NCBI GenBank assembly: GCA_000752215.1
Contig: CCFG01000009.1
Coordinates: 169,238 to 233,237, forward strand
Direction: 5' to 3'
Source: a bacterium MS4
GTDB lineage: Bacteria; Bacillota; Clostridia; Oscillospirales; Acutalibacteraceae
DNA: 64,000 bases
Both the position numbers and the translations under genes were made by a program. The notes below the pieces were generated by a model. That model searched no databases. It was not told where the DNA came from and worked only from the letters and a program-made list of their open reading frames with translations. Position 1 is the first letter of the stretch. Every line of letters begins with the position of its first letter. Positions 26,060-34,940 of the stretch are shown here, piece by piece.

Positions 26060-27628
26060 TTACTTCGCGTACTCGATCGCGCGGCTTTCACGGATTATGT
26101 TTACCTTAATCTGTCCCGGATATTCCAGCTCGTTTTCAATCTTGTTGCAGATGTCGCGGGCCAGAAGCACCATTTTGTCGTCGCTGATCATTTCGGGCTT
26201 TACAATGACCCGGATCTCTCTGCCGGCCTGAATCGCAAAGCAGCGTTCCACACCGTCAAAGGAAGAGGCGACCTCCTCCAGCTTTTCAAGCCGTTTGATA
26301 TAATTTTCAAGGTTTTCACGCCTTGCGCCCGGCCTGGCGGCTGAAATTGCGTCTGCCGCCTGTACAATGCAGGCGATGACTGTTTTAGGCTCCACATCGT
26401 TGTGATGAGCGTGAATTGCGTGGATAACGGTTTCGCTTTCCTTGTATTTGCGAGCCACGTCGACGCCGATGTCGACATGGGAACCTTCAATTTCATGGTC
26501 GAGCGATTTGCCGATATCATGCAGCAAACCGGCTCTGCGTGCGATTGTAGGATCCAAACCAAGTTCGGAAGCCATCACACCGGATAAAAAAGCAACTTCC
26601 AGCGAATGATTCAAAACATTTTGTCCGTAGCTGGTGCGGTAACGCAACCGTCCCAGCAGTTTGATCAGCTCGGGGTGGATTCCGTTCACTCCGGCCTCGA
26701 TCACAGCACGCTCGCCTTCCTGTTTGATGGTGGCATCCACCTCGCGGCGCGCCTTCTCTATCATTTCCTCTATTCTTGCGGGATGAATTCTGCCGTCCGC
26801 AATCAGACGCTCCAGCGCAATGCGGGCTACCTCGCGGCGAACAGGCTCAAAACTGGAAAGGGTAATCGCTTCCGGAGTATCGTCAATAATCAGATCGACA
26901 CCGGTCAGAGTTTCAATCGCCCGGATATTTCTTCCCTCACGTCCAATAATACGGCCCTTCATCTCATCGTTTGGCAGCGGAACAACGGAAATGGTGGCTT
27001 CTGCCACATGATCCGCCGCACAGCGCTGAATTGCCATGGAAATGATTTCCCGCGCGGATTTGTCGGCGTCTTCCTTGGTCTGCTGTTCAAATTCCATCAG
27101 CTTGACGGCCTTTTCATGGGTGAGCTCGTCTTCCAGATTCTTCAGCAAATAATCCTTCGCCTGATCCACGGTGAATCCGGAAATCCGCTCCAGCATATCA
27201 AACTGGCTTTTCTTTACGGCTTCCGCTTCGGCAAGCCTTTCATCCGCCTGTTTGTTTTTATTGGTCAGGATTTCGTCTTTCGCTTCCAGACTTTCCATTT
27301 TTTTATCCAGGGTTTCTTCCTTCTGCTGGATGCGGCGTTCCTGACGCTGTACTTCTTTTCTGCGTTCGTTCAGCTCGCGTTCCGACTCGTTTCTCAAACG
27401 GTGGATTTCGTCCTTGCCCTCTAAAACAGCTTCTTTCTTTTTGGCTTCGGATGATTTAATCGCGTCGCTGATAATTCTTTTGGCTTCCAGCTCAGCGGAA
27501 CCGATGGTAAACTCGGCCTGCTTTTTCCGGTGGGCGATTCCGCCTAAGAAAGCAATAACACCTGCAACCACCGCGCAGACAAGCGCGATGATAATACATG
27601 TTAGCAAACTAACAGTGGCTGTGGTCAA
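26060..27628 (-). CDS. rny: Ribonuclease Y
   Basis: Membrane-anchored endoribonuclease that starts mRNA decay. 522 residues: N-terminal membrane helix (about 8-30), long coiled coil (about 40-190, Glu/Lys/Arg-rich), KH domain with [13 protein letters not shown] near 225-237, then the HD domain with [15 protein letters not shown] at 27628 is the start, with AAGGAGGTG seven bases before it. Confidence 0.96.
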   Translation of the reverse strand: MTTATVSLLTCIIIALVCAVVAGVIAFLGGIAHRKKQAEFTIGSAELEAKRIISDAIKSSEAKKKEAVLEGKDEIHRLRNESERELNERRKEVQRQERRIQQKEETLDKKMESLEAKDEILTNKNKQADERLAEAEAVKKSQFDMLERISGFTVDQAKDYLLKNLEDELTHEKAVKLMEFEQQTKEDADKSAREIISMAIQRCAADHVAEATISVVPLPNDEMKGRIIGREGRNIRAIETLTGVDLIIDDTPEAITLSSFEPVRREVARIALERLIADGRIHPARIEEMIEKARREVDATIKQEGERAVIEAGVNGIHPELIKLLGRLRYRTSYGQNVLNHSLEVAFLSGVMASELGLDPTIARRAGLLHDIGKSLDHEIEGSHVDIGVDVARKYKESETVIHAIHAHHNDVEPKTVIACIVQAADAISAARPGARRENLENYIKRLEKLEEVASSFDGVERCFAIQAGREIRVIVKPEMISDDKMVLLARDICNKIENELEYPGQIKVNIIRESRAIEYAK

Positions 27629-27734
27629 TTGTTGGCACCTCCTTGTCTTTCTTACTTTTTCAATATTTTAGTTTAAAATTAATTAAGATGGGTGCGTTAA
27701 GCCCACGAATGCATATATGTGCATCTTATTCATA

Positions 27735-27764
27735 ATTGTATTACTTCTGGTACCCTAATGTCAA
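27735..27764 (-). promoter_or_regulatory. Promoter of rny
   Basis: Minus strand TTGACA (27764-27759), 18-bp spacer, TACAAT (27740-27735), about 105 bases before the TTG start. Confidence 0.65.
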
Positions 27765-27878
27765 GAAATATCGCTTGCAATCGATACAAACTGTTCATAT
27801 TATTTAAGGACGATCGTTGTTTCAGTCACATGATACGAAAAAAATCTGTATAATAGTAACAAATCGTCCAGCCGTCCG

Positions 27879-27907
27879 TTGACAAGTTCCGCAGACGGTG
27901 CTAATAT
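27879..27907 (+). promoter_or_regulatory. Promoter of the thrS T-box leader
   Basis: TTGACA (27879-27884), 17-bp spacer, TAATAT (27902-27907). Confidence 0.75.
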
Positions 27908-27909
27908 GA

Positions 27910-28172
27910 ACAATATATAAGAATATGTAAAAAATGTTGACGAGGAAGCCTTTACGCCGTGCAATTGCAGCAGAGAGCGCATGCAGCAGCTGAAAGCGTG
28001 CGCGCAGTTTGGCAGAAAGGACACCGCCTCCGAGTGCGTGCCGAACGCAGATTGCCAAAGGCATGCCGGGCAGCACCGTTACCTGCTGCAATGAGAGCGG
28101 ATGATTCGTCCGCTGAAATTGGGTGGAACCGCGAGCGATAGCCTTGCCCCTTTTTGGGGTAGGGCTTTTTTT
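27910..28172 (+). ncRNA. T-box leader, threonine-specific, upstream of thrS
   Basis: T-box sequence GGGTGGAACCGCGAG (28121-28135) precedes an intrinsic terminator at 28139-28172. The Stem I AGAGA-type segment is near 27972, and the putative specifier ACC (Thr) is at 28023-28025, followed by GCC. Expected to induce thrS when tRNA-Thr is uncharged. Confidence 0.88.
28139..28172 (+). terminator. T-box attenuator before thrS
   Basis: TAGCCTTGCCCC pairs with GGGGTAGGGC, then seven T. Confidence 0.85.
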
Positions 28173-28191
28173 ATTTGAAGGAGTGAAAGAT

Positions 28192-30132
28192 ATGGTAAAA
28201 GTAAAACTGAAAGAGGATGTCAGGGAGTTTGAAAACGGCATCACGGTGGCCGAAATCGCAAAGTCGATCGGCATGGGCCTGTACAAGGCCGCCTGTGTCG
28301 GTAAAATAGATGGAAAGGCAGTGGACCTGCGAACGCCCGTAACCGGCGACTGTGAGCTGGAAATCCTGACCTTTGACAGTGAAGAGGGCAAGAAAGCTTA
28401 CTGGCATACCACCTCGCACATTATGGCGCAGGCGGTAAAAAGGCTGTTCCCCGGCGCCGGCTTCGCCATCGGCCCGGCGGTGGACAGCGGCTTCTATTAT
28501 GATATTGATCTGGAACGCTCCCTGACCCCGGAAGATCTTCCGAAAATTGAAGCGGAAATGAAAAAGATCATCAAGGAGAATATCCCGATCGAGCGCTTTG
28601 AGCTTGACCCCGCTGAAGCGGTTGAACTGATGAAGAAGGAAAACCAGAAATACAAGGTCGAACTGATCGAGGAGCATTCCGGCAAAGGGGAAAAGATCAG
28701 CTTTTACCGTCAGGGAGACTACACCGACCTTTGCGCCGGCCCCCATCTGATGAGCACCGGCTGCGTAAAAGCCGTTAAGCTGACCGCGAATACGGCGGCA
28801 TATTGGCGCGGCGATTCCAAAAATAAGATGCTGCAGCGCATTTACGGCATTTCCTTCCCGAAGAGCAGCGAGCTTGAGGAATATCTGGCGAAGGTGGAAG
28901 AGGCGAAAAAGCGCGACCATAATATTCTGGGCCGTCAGCTCGGCTACTTCACCACCAGCGACCTGATCGGGCAGGGCCTGCCGATCTTGCTTCCGAACGG
29001 CGCGCGCGTGATTCAGCTGCTGCAGCGCTTTGTGGAAGACGAGGAACAAAGCCGCGGCTGGCTGCTGACAAAGACGCCTTTTATGGCGAAAAGCGACCTT
29101 TATAAGCTTTCCGGGCACTGGGATCATTATAAGGACGGCATGTTTGTCCTCGGCGACGAGGAAAAGGACGACGAGGTTTTTGCCCTGCGTCCGATGACCT
29201 GTCCGTTCCAGTACCAGGCTTACCTGAACAAGAAGCGTTCCTACCGTGACCTGCCGCTGCGTTACAATGAGACATCTACGCTGTTCCGCAACGAGGCTTC
29301 CGGAGAAATGCACGGCCTGATCCGGGTGCGGCAGTTTACGATTTCCGAAGGGCATCTGATGTGTACGCCCGCCCAGCTGGAAGACGAATTCAAGGACTGC
29401 CTGGAGCTTGCCATATTCATGCTGAAGACGCTCGGTCTTTACGAGGACGTTTCCTACCGGTTCTCCATGTGGGACCCCAACGACCGCGCAAAATATATCG
29501 GGACGCCGGAGCAGTGGGACGAAGCGCAGGGCGTCATGCGCAAGATTCTGGACCATCTTGAGATTCCCTATGTGGAGGGCGTCGGCGAAGCCGCTTTCTA
29601 TGGTCCGAAACTTGATATTCAACTTAAAAACGTATTCGGCAAAGAAGATACGCTCATCACCATCCAGATCGACCAGATGCTGGCCGAAAAGTTCGGCATG
29701 GAATACACGGACGCGGACGGGAAGCAGAAGAATCCCTACATTATCCACCGCACCTCCATCGGCTGCTACGAGCGCACGCTGGCCCTGCTGATTGAAAAAT
29801 ATGCCGGCGCGCTGCCCATGTGGCTGATGCCAGAGCAGGTCAGGGTGCTGCCGATCAGCGACCGCCTGCAGCCGAAAGCCGACAAGGTAGTCGCAAAGCT
29901 GAAGGCATCCGGCCTGAGGGCAACCTGCGACACCAGGAGCGAAAAAATCGGATATAAGATCCGCGAAGCGCAGCTTCAGAAAATTCCCTATATGCTCATT
30001 ATCGGGGATAAAGAGGCGCAGGAGGGTACCGTTTCCGTGCGCAGCCGCAAGGATGGCGATATTGGCTCTATGGATGTTGCTGCATTTGTTGCAAAAGCGG
30101 TCGCTCAGGTTGCTGAAAAATCAAAAGACTGA
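28192..30132 (+). CDS. thrS: Threonyl-tRNA synthetase
   Basis: 646 residues. N-terminal TGS domain (about 1-62), the second additional (editing) domain with HTTSHIMAQ (HxxxH, near 72-80), class II catalytic core with MTCPFQYQ (zinc-binding Cys), and the C-terminal anticodon-binding domain. ATG at 28192 follows GAAGGAG; the frame is open upstream only through the T-box terminator. Controlled by the threonine T-box. Confidence 0.97.
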   Translation: MVKVKLKEDVREFENGITVAEIAKSIGMGLYKAACVGKIDGKAVDLRTPVTGDCELEILTFDSEEGKKAYWHTTSHIMAQAVKRLFPGAGFAIGPAVDSGFYYDIDLERSLTPEDLPKIEAEMKKIIKENIPIERFELDPAEAVELMKKENQKYKVELIEEHSGKGEKISFYRQGDYTDLCAGPHLMSTGCVKAVKLTANTAAYWRGDSKNKMLQRIYGISFPKSSELEEYLAKVEEAKKRDHNILGRQLGYFTTSDLIGQGLPILLPNGARVIQLLQRFVEDEEQSRGWLLTKTPFMAKSDLYKLSGHWDHYKDGMFVLGDEEKDDEVFALRPMTCPFQYQAYLNKKRSYRDLPLRYNETSTLFRNEASGEMHGLIRVRQFTISEGHLMCTPAQLEDEFKDCLELAIFMLKTLGLYEDVSYRFSMWDPNDRAKYIGTPEQWDEAQGVMRKILDHLEIPYVEGVGEAAFYGPKLDIQLKNVFGKEDTLITIQIDQMLAEKFGMEYTDADGKQKNPYIIHRTSIGCYERTLALLIEKYAGALPMWLMPEQVRVLPISDRLQPKADKVVAKLKASGLRATCDTRSEKIGYKIREAQLQKIPYMLIIGDKEAQEGTVSVRSRKDGDIGSMDVAAFVAKAVAQVAEKSKD

Positions 30133-30147
30133 TTTCCTTTTTGTTCG

Positions 30148-30183
30148 GGGCCGGATGTATCATACATCCGGCCCTTTCCTTTT
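30148..30183 (+). terminator. Terminator after thrS
   Basis: GGGCCGGATGTAT / ATACATCCGGCCC perfect stem, then CTTTCCTTTT. Beyond it, up to 30430, about 250 bases of AT-rich sequence show no gene. Confidence 0.8.
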
Positions 30184-30435
30184 GCGGGTTGGCCAACACA
30201 ATCGGTTTTTATGTCAACCTGTGGAACTTTCTATTATTCCACCGTTTTCTTTCCACCGTTCATTTGATAAGTTGAAAAATGGGGAAAATTCCGGTTCCCG
30301 TAAGGGAAATATGTTGAAAACTCGGTTGAAAGTGTGGAAGAAATCGTTTATTATGATATTTTGGAAATATTATGTTGCGATTTATGTAAAGTTAGAGGAT
30401 TGCGGAACAGCTTCTTCCGCTTATACAAAAACATT

Positions 30436-30464
30436 TTGGAATTTCCATAAAATGCTGTTATATT
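30436..30464 (+). promoter_or_regulatory. Promoter of the DUF4358 gene
   Basis: TTGGAA (30436-30441), 17-bp spacer, TATATT (30459-30464). Confidence 0.55.
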
Positions 30465-30547
30465 TTGAAAATATTCCCATATGAAATTAAGTCGTTTCTG
30501 TCATGCGTTAAAATACACAATAATAGCAGTGGGGCGGGGGCGAGAAA

Positions 30548-31057
30548 TTGAGCAGAATAGTTTTGAGCCGGAAGGGATGGAAAATATTCTCCATAGCCGC
30601 GCTGCTGATTGCTTTTGCTATTTTTGGGGGTTCCTTTTTTTGGGCCAAAAATGTGAAAGAAAATTCGGTGGGGCCTTCTCCCGCCAGTATTACCGCCGAA
30701 ATTATCAGTGAAATGCATTATTCCGATATGATTGAGGTCAGCCAGAATCAGCTGTCCAAGCATTACAGTATTCCCGACGGGATTATTACCGACAGTTCGC
30801 TGTACATGAGCAAATCGTCCGACAGCGCTTCGGAAATCGCCTGCTTTTTGCTGACGGATAAATCAAAGTTTCCCGAATTGAAAGCAGCCGCCGCCAACCA
30901 TATCAATTCCAAGGCAGCGGGTTTTAAAAGCCTGAATCCCGAACAGTACAATCTGCTGAAAAATTTTGTAATTGTGCAGCAGGGAAGATATGTTCTTGTT
31001 ACTGTCGGTAATAAGGCTTCTACGAATGAAAAATTGTTCACTGAAATTGTGGAATGA
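30548..31057 (+). CDS. DUF4358-like membrane-anchored protein
   Basis: 169 residues. One N-terminal membrane helix (about 11-33), then an exported domain whose order (short helix, LSKHYSIPDG, residues resembling the tripeptide YMS, DSASEIACFLL, YVLVTVGN) fits the DUF4358 family of clostridial envelope proteins of unknown role. TTG at 30548 follows a G-rich stretch. There is no lipobox Cys, so it is an anchored protein instead of a lipoprotein. Single gene before the tRNA. Confidence 0.6.
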   Translation: MSRIVLSRKGWKIFSIAALLIAFAIFGGSFFWAKNVKENSVGPSPASITAEIISEMHYSDMIEVSQNQLSKHYSIPDGIITDSSLYMSKSSDSASEIACFLLTDKSKFPELKAAAANHINSKAAGFKSLNPEQYNLLKNFVIVQQGRYVLVTVGNKASTNEKLFTEIVE

Positions 31058-31066
31058 ATTTTTTAC

Positions 31067-31095
31067 TTGATTCTTTAAAATTTTTATGATAAAAT
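31067..31095 (+). promoter_or_regulatory. Promoter of tRNA-Gly
   Basis: TTGATT (31067-31072), 17-bp spacer, TAAAAT (31090-31095) with extended -10 TGA. The tRNA starts 10 bases later. Confidence 0.65.
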
Positions 31096-31104
31096 AATGC
31101 ACAT

Positions 31105-31178
31105 GCGGAAGTGGTTCAATGGTAGAACATCAGCTTCCCAAGCTGATGACGGGGGTTCGATTCCCCTCTCCCGCTCCA
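31105..31178 (+). tRNA. tRNA-Gly, anticodon CCC
   Basis: Full cloverleaf, 74 bases with encoded CCA (31176-31178). D-stem GTTC/GAAC, anticodon stem TCAGC/GCTGA, loop TTCCCAA with anticodon CCC at 31137-31139 (reads GGG), T-stem GGGGG/CCCCT with the TTCGATT loop. The acceptor GCGGAAG/CTCCCGC has an A-C mismatch at the fifth pair. A terminator follows at once. Confidence 0.92.
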
Positions 31179-31183
31179 AAATA

Positions 31184-31218
31184 AAGTGCCGACTCTTTAT
31201 AGGGTCGGCACTTGTTTT
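31184..31218 (+). terminator. Terminator after tRNA-Gly
   Basis: AAGTGCCGACTC / GGGTCGGCACTT stem, then GTTTTT. Confidence 0.85.
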
Positions 31219-31350
31219 TATAGAATGATGGTGGAATAATACATTTCTTTATAATCTGGCATTATATTCACCTAAGTATATTTTGGAACAATATGTTCAA
31301 AATGTCAATAGAACAAATTGTTCTTATCTATACTGGTATTGGTGATAGGA

Positions 31351-31566
31351 ATGGAAAAATATAAGCATATTCGTTCTTTGCGCGAGGATGCAGATTTAAC
31401 GCAGGAAAAAGTCGGAAGGGCAATCAATGTACCCCAGCGCAGCTATGCCTACTATGAAAGCGGTCAGCGGATGGTTCCCCCGCACGTTCTTTGTGCTTTG
31501 GCGGATTTCTACGGTGTTAGTGTAGACTATATTTTGGGGCGTACCAACAATAAGAAAACCAACTGA
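31351..31566 (+). CDS. Small XRE-family HTH regulator
   Basis: 71 residues, almost only the Cro/CI-type helix-turn-helix (IRSLREDADLTQEKVGRAI ... RSYAYYESGQR), ending in DYILGR as many clostridial stand-alone XRE proteins do. ATG at 31351 follows GATAGGA; the frame continues upstream but without a better start. Target unknown; no divergent partner. Confidence 0.8.
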   Translation: MEKYKHIRSLREDADLTQEKVGRAINVPQRSYAYYESGQRMVPPHVLCALADFYGVSVDYILGRTNNKKTN

Positions 31567-31609
31567 TCGCTAAAACCCACACGTTAGGTGTAAGACAAGT
31601 CTTACAGAT

Positions 31610-31638
31610 TTGCTTTTTTCTTAAATCTGTGTTATACT
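31610..31638 (+). promoter_or_regulatory. Promoter of the bL25 gene leader
   Basis: TTGCTT (31610-31615), 17-bp spacer, TATACT (31633-31638) with extended -10 TG. Confidence 0.55.
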
Positions 31639-31659
31639 AATAAAAATTAAATATAAAAG

Positions 31660-31727
31660 AACCGTCTTTAAGAAGGGCTTTTGGTATTGCGCCGATTGGC
31701 GTACTATAAAAAGCCCTTCTTTTTTTT
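31660..31727 (+). ncRNA. Attenuator-like leader of the bL25 gene
   Basis: Stem AGAAGGGCTTTT (31671-31682) / AAAAGCCCTTCT (31709-31720) encloses a nested GCGCC/GGCGT hairpin and is followed by eight T. It lies wholly between promoter and gene, so it would end most transcripts unless relieved. No known riboswitch class is recognised. Confidence 0.6.
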
Positions 31728-31765
31728 AAAAGACACCAAAAAATTTTTTAGTAGGAGGAGCTAAG

Positions 31766-32329
31766 ATGAATACCATTTTGGCGCAGAAGCGCGACCCGGC
31801 CGCAAAGGCCAAACAACTGAGGCGTTCAGGAATTGTGCCGTGCGTTATCTATGGCGCGGGATTGAAGGAATCGCTCTCCGTCCAGATCGATCAGAGGGCG
31901 GCCAGACAACTCCAGCGAACCAAGCGCAACGGAAGCAAGGTGAATATTCAGGCAGATGGAAAGACCTATCCGACGCTAATTAAGGATTTGGGATATGACA
32001 GTATGAACGACGAAATAGTCCATGTCAGCTTCCAGGTATTGGCTGAAGGAAAAAAGTTCAACAGCGTTGCTGATATTGTGCTTATCAACAAAGAAAAAGT
32101 GACAGGAGTTCTGGAGCAGATGCAGATGCAGGTTCCTCACGCCGCCGAACCGGAATATCTGCTCGATACCGTTACAGTCAATCTTGAAAATATGCCGATC
32201 GGGACAACGATTACAATCGGTGATATCCCGGAATTTCAAAGCGATAAAATAGAGTTACAGGCCGATGCGGGTAATATTGTTCTGCGCATCAGCGAAAAAA
32301 AACGAGCCGATGTGAGAACGGAGCAATAA
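31766..32329 (+). CDS. rplY: 50S ribosomal protein bL25 (Ctc form)
   Basis: 187 residues: N-terminal 5S rRNA-binding L25 domain (about 1-92) and the C-terminal beta TL5/Ctc domain (about 95-185). Family features include the GIVPCVIYGAG segment and NLENMPIGTTITIGDIP. AGGAGGAG lies upstream. Ctc-type L25 proteins are stress-induced in Bacillus. Here expression may be set by the leader hairpin at 31671-31727. Confidence 0.9.
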   Translation: MNTILAQKRDPAAKAKQLRRSGIVPCVIYGAGLKESLSVQIDQRAARQLQRTKRNGSKVNIQADGKTYPTLIKDLGYDSMNDEIVHVSFQVLAEGKKFNSVADIVLINKEKVTGVLEQMQMQVPHAAEPEYLLDTVTVNLENMPIGTTITIGDIPEFQSDKIELQADAGNIVLRISEKKRADVRTEQ

Positions 32330-32419
32330 TCTTTTATCCATCGCATTTTTGAAAAGAGCTTCCATCTCTGGTTGTCAGGTCGGGATGAGAAGTTCTTTTT
32401 CACATTAGAAAGGAGAAAA

Positions 32420-33232
32420 ATGGATATTAACGGTCAGGCAATTAGGCATAAGACATTCGGCTGCGGTGTCGTCACGGCTTTAACTGCCAACACAATAACG
32501 GTCTGCTTCTCTGAAGGCGAAAAGAAGTTTATCTATCCGGATGCATTCAGAGAGTATTTGGTTTTGAAAGATAAGAATATCCAGCGGCATATCACATCAC
32601 AAATTGCTAAAAAAGATGCTGAATTAAATCGGCAGCGTCAGGCGGAGCAGGCAAAACAGGAGCGCAGGCAAAAATTGCTCAATTTCTCCATAACAGCCAA
32701 CTCACACGCCGCTTTTGACATTATACCGGAACATGCGGAACAGACCTGCAAGGCCTGTATCGTTTCGACGGGACGATACTTAAGTGGGCATTCAAAAGGA
32801 CAGCCGCGAATTGCAGAGAGGCTGAAGCCGAATTCGGTGTGCCTGCTGACTGAACGCCAGAGCAGGCGGCCGGAGCAGGAACGGCGAGTGATAGGTGCGT
32901 TCATGGTCAGAGAGGATTTCTTTGGCAAGGATGTACATGACGGGCTGATCGAAGGACACCCCAAGTACCAAATGTGCGTCCCGCCTGAGAATGTCCTGCT
33001 GTTTTGGAATTATTTCGATCAGAATGCAGCGCCGCGTTGGGGAAACACGGCATTTAAGTATTGTTCCGGCACGGTAATGAATCACATACTGTCCGAAATG
33101 ACACAGCTGCTTGAAAACACGGAACAGAAGGAATCGGCACTTGCGTTTTACCAGCATTTTTGTAAGATAAATCGTCTGCGCCCTCTTATGGAAATCAGCA
33201 TGATAGAAGATGCGTCAAAAGCGAAACAGTGA
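32420..33232 (+). CDS. Hypothetical protein with N-terminal Tudor-like segment
   Basis: 270 residues. ATG at 32420 follows AAAGGAG. Residues about 6-35 (KTFGCGVVTAL ... EGEKKFIYP) resemble the small Tudor-like barrel found at the C-terminus of UvrD/PcrA helicases. A charged, Gln/Arg-rich helix follows (about 55-85), then a ~170-residue domain I do not recognise with CKACIVSTGRYL and FFGKDVHDGLIEGH. Function unknown. It is in line with the bL25 gene, 90 bases downstream. Confidence 0.6.
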   Translation: MDINGQAIRHKTFGCGVVTALTANTITVCFSEGEKKFIYPDAFREYLVLKDKNIQRHITSQIAKKDAELNRQRQAEQAKQERRQKLLNFSITANSHAAFDIIPEHAEQTCKACIVSTGRYLSGHSKGQPRIAERLKPNSVCLLTERQSRRPEQERRVIGAFMVREDFFGKDVHDGLIEGHPKYQMCVPPENVLLFWNYFDQNAAPRWGNTAFKYCSGTVMNHILSEMTQLLENTEQKESALAFYQHFCKINRLRPLMEISMIEDASKAKQ

Positions 33233-33415
33233 CGGCCTACCGGCGTGCTTTTTGTTTTTTATACAGAAAAATCCAGTATAAACTTGAAAAGCATAAAAGC
33301 AAAGAATATAATTGGAATTACTAATAACGGGACCCTTCCCATTACAGAATACAAAAAGTAAGTAAGCAGGACGAGTTTATGGGTTTTACAAACTAATTTA
33401 TAAGGGTGCAGATGA

Positions 33416-34297
33416 ATGAATGAATTGATATGTCAGGTTACAGACTCTTCAGGGGGACTAGCGCGGGATTTCATTGAGCAAAATCAGATTAGAGAAGTAC
33501 CCTTTTATTTGAAGTTTGAAGACACCGATTACCGCAGGGAAAACCTTGATTATAGCTTGGCTGATTTCTATCGGCATATGGACGAATACCCGGATGATCT
33601 TCCCAAAACTTCGGCCCCCAATATGAACGATTGGCTGGCAGTATTTGAAGAAGAACATGCCAAGGGGTTTACAAACTATGTTGTCACAACAATCTCTTCT
33701 AAGTTGTCCTCCAGCTTTCAGGACGCTATTATGGCAAAAAACTTTTTTATAGAAAAAAACAGAGACGTACAAATCGAAGTAATTGATTCCAATACTTGCG
33801 CCTGTGGACAAGCTGCGTTAGAAATTGCAATTGCTAAAATGATTAAAAGCGGTCGCAGTTTCCAGGAAATGGTTGATCTGATTCATAAGATCGTCGAGAA
33901 AACAAATACGCTTTTTGTAGTGAACAGTTTAAAATATATGCAATCAGGCGGAAGAATCGGCGGAGCCGCCGTTTTTGTCGGTAAACTCGTCCAGATCAAA
34001 CCGGTGTGTGAATTCATCAGCGGCGTTGTGCACCCGGTGAAGGTCGTAATAGGAAGAAAGCATTCTTTGAAAACCATGGTGGACGTCGCGGTTTCACGAA
34101 TTACCAATATCAATAAAATGATTATTACTTTTCAAAATGCAGAATTTCAGGAAGATATTGATTATGCCGTTCATTATTTCAGAAAAATAACAAATTTTTC
34201 GGGTCCCATCTATCACAGTGTACTTGGGGCCGTTGTGGGGGCGCATTCCGGCCCCGGTGCGGCAGGAATCGGGTTTATTGAAGATCCGCTTTCTTAG
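33416..34297 (+). CDS. DegV family protein (FakB-like fatty acid-binding)
   Basis: 293 residues. Typical DegV order: opening TDSSGGL, middle TTISSKLSSSFQDA with the conserved Ser cluster, KYMQSGGRIGG, and an end with HSGPGAAGIGF. In Firmicutes FakB/DegV proteins hold a fatty acid for phosphorylation by FakA, which is encoded at 22779-24446. Several DegV paralogues per genome are usual, so pairing with this FakA is inference. Followed by a strong terminator. Confidence 0.88.
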   Translation: MNELICQVTDSSGGLARDFIEQNQIREVPFYLKFEDTDYRRENLDYSLADFYRHMDEYPDDLPKTSAPNMNDWLAVFEEEHAKGFTNYVVTTISSKLSSSFQDAIMAKNFFIEKNRDVQIEVIDSNTCACGQAALEIAIAKMIKSGRSFQEMVDLIHKIVEKTNTLFVVNSLKYMQSGGRIGGAAVFVGKLVQIKPVCEFISGVVHPVKVVIGRKHSLKTMVDVAVSRITNINKMIITFQNAEFQEDIDYAVHYFRKITNFSGPIYHSVLGAVVGAHSGPGAAGIGFIEDPLS

Positions 34298-34303
34298 ACG
34301 GAA

Positions 34304-34340
34304 AAAAAACAGTCCAGCCAGAAGGCCGGACTGTTTTTTT
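34304..34340 (+). terminator. Terminator after the DegV gene
   Basis: AAAACAGTCCAGCC / GGCCGGACTGTTTT stem with loop AGAA, then T-run. Confidence 0.85.
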
Positions 34341-34482
34341 GCGGGTGGCGGAAGAGAATCCCGGCAGGTATGGAGAAAGAAAAGGCAGCCTTCGGCAGCA
34401 GAAGAGACGATTTCTCCTAAAAGATGCTGTGACTTTCCCAAAAAGCAAAGTTGCCTGCGGCGCCAAATTTGTGTGATTAATA

Positions 34483-34725
34483 TCATCTGCTAACCAATTC
34501 ATCCGTAGTGATGCCAAAGAAATTTGCAAAAGCTTTTAGCTCAATATCCGTGACAAAACGCTGACCGCTTTCGATTTGCTGGATTGCATTTTTGTTTAAA
34601 TCCAAACCTCTCAATTGCATTCGGTCCGCTAAAGCACGCTGAGATAAATTGTTTTCTTTGCGTAGTTCTGTAATTTTGCCGCCGCACAAATTGAATGTTC
34701 CGTCTGCATTTTTATTTTTAAACAT
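34483..34725 (-). CDS. XRE-family HTH regulator
   Basis: 80 residues with a Cro/CI helix-turn-helix: KITELRKENNLSQRALADRM, then AIQQIESGQRFVTDIELKAFA. ATG at 34725 is chosen because AGGAG is seven bases upstream; codons before it are unlikely to be translated. A single small gene between two operons; target unknown. Confidence 0.75.
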   Translation of the reverse strand: MFKNKNADGTFNLCGGKITELRKENNLSQRALADRMQLRGLDLNKNAIQQIESGQRFVTDIELKAFANFFGITTDELVSR

Positions 34726-34870
34726 AACGCTTCTCCTAACACTTTGACATTCAGTGCTTGTCATTAAGGAAAGCATATGCTAAAATAAGCGGTAATATGA
34801 CCTTTACTAAAGGTCAGTTGCTGAAAAGGAGAATTATGATGCCTGCTCCGGTATCGGAGTAGCATCTGAT

Positions 34871-34902
34871 AAAAAAACAGCCCGGCCTTTTGACCGGGCT
34901 GC
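34871..34902 (-). terminator. Terminator after the RpiR gene
   Basis: Minus-strand CAGCCCGGTC / GGCCGGGCTG stem followed by TTTTTTT. Confidence 0.85.
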
Positions 34903-34940
34903 TCTTGTTCTGACAGGCACTGTAAAAGGCGCGCTCCCCT

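Noticed and set aside
28171..29748. Minus-strand frame (525 codons) opposite thrS
   Set aside because: Shadow of thrS; no start context and no domain.
30225..30340. Repeated TTCCACCGTT and GTTGAAA words in the AT-rich gap after thrS, considered as DnaA boxes or a small RNA
   Set aside because: Too short and not close enough to TTATCCACA; no terminator or promoter pair that frames an RNA.
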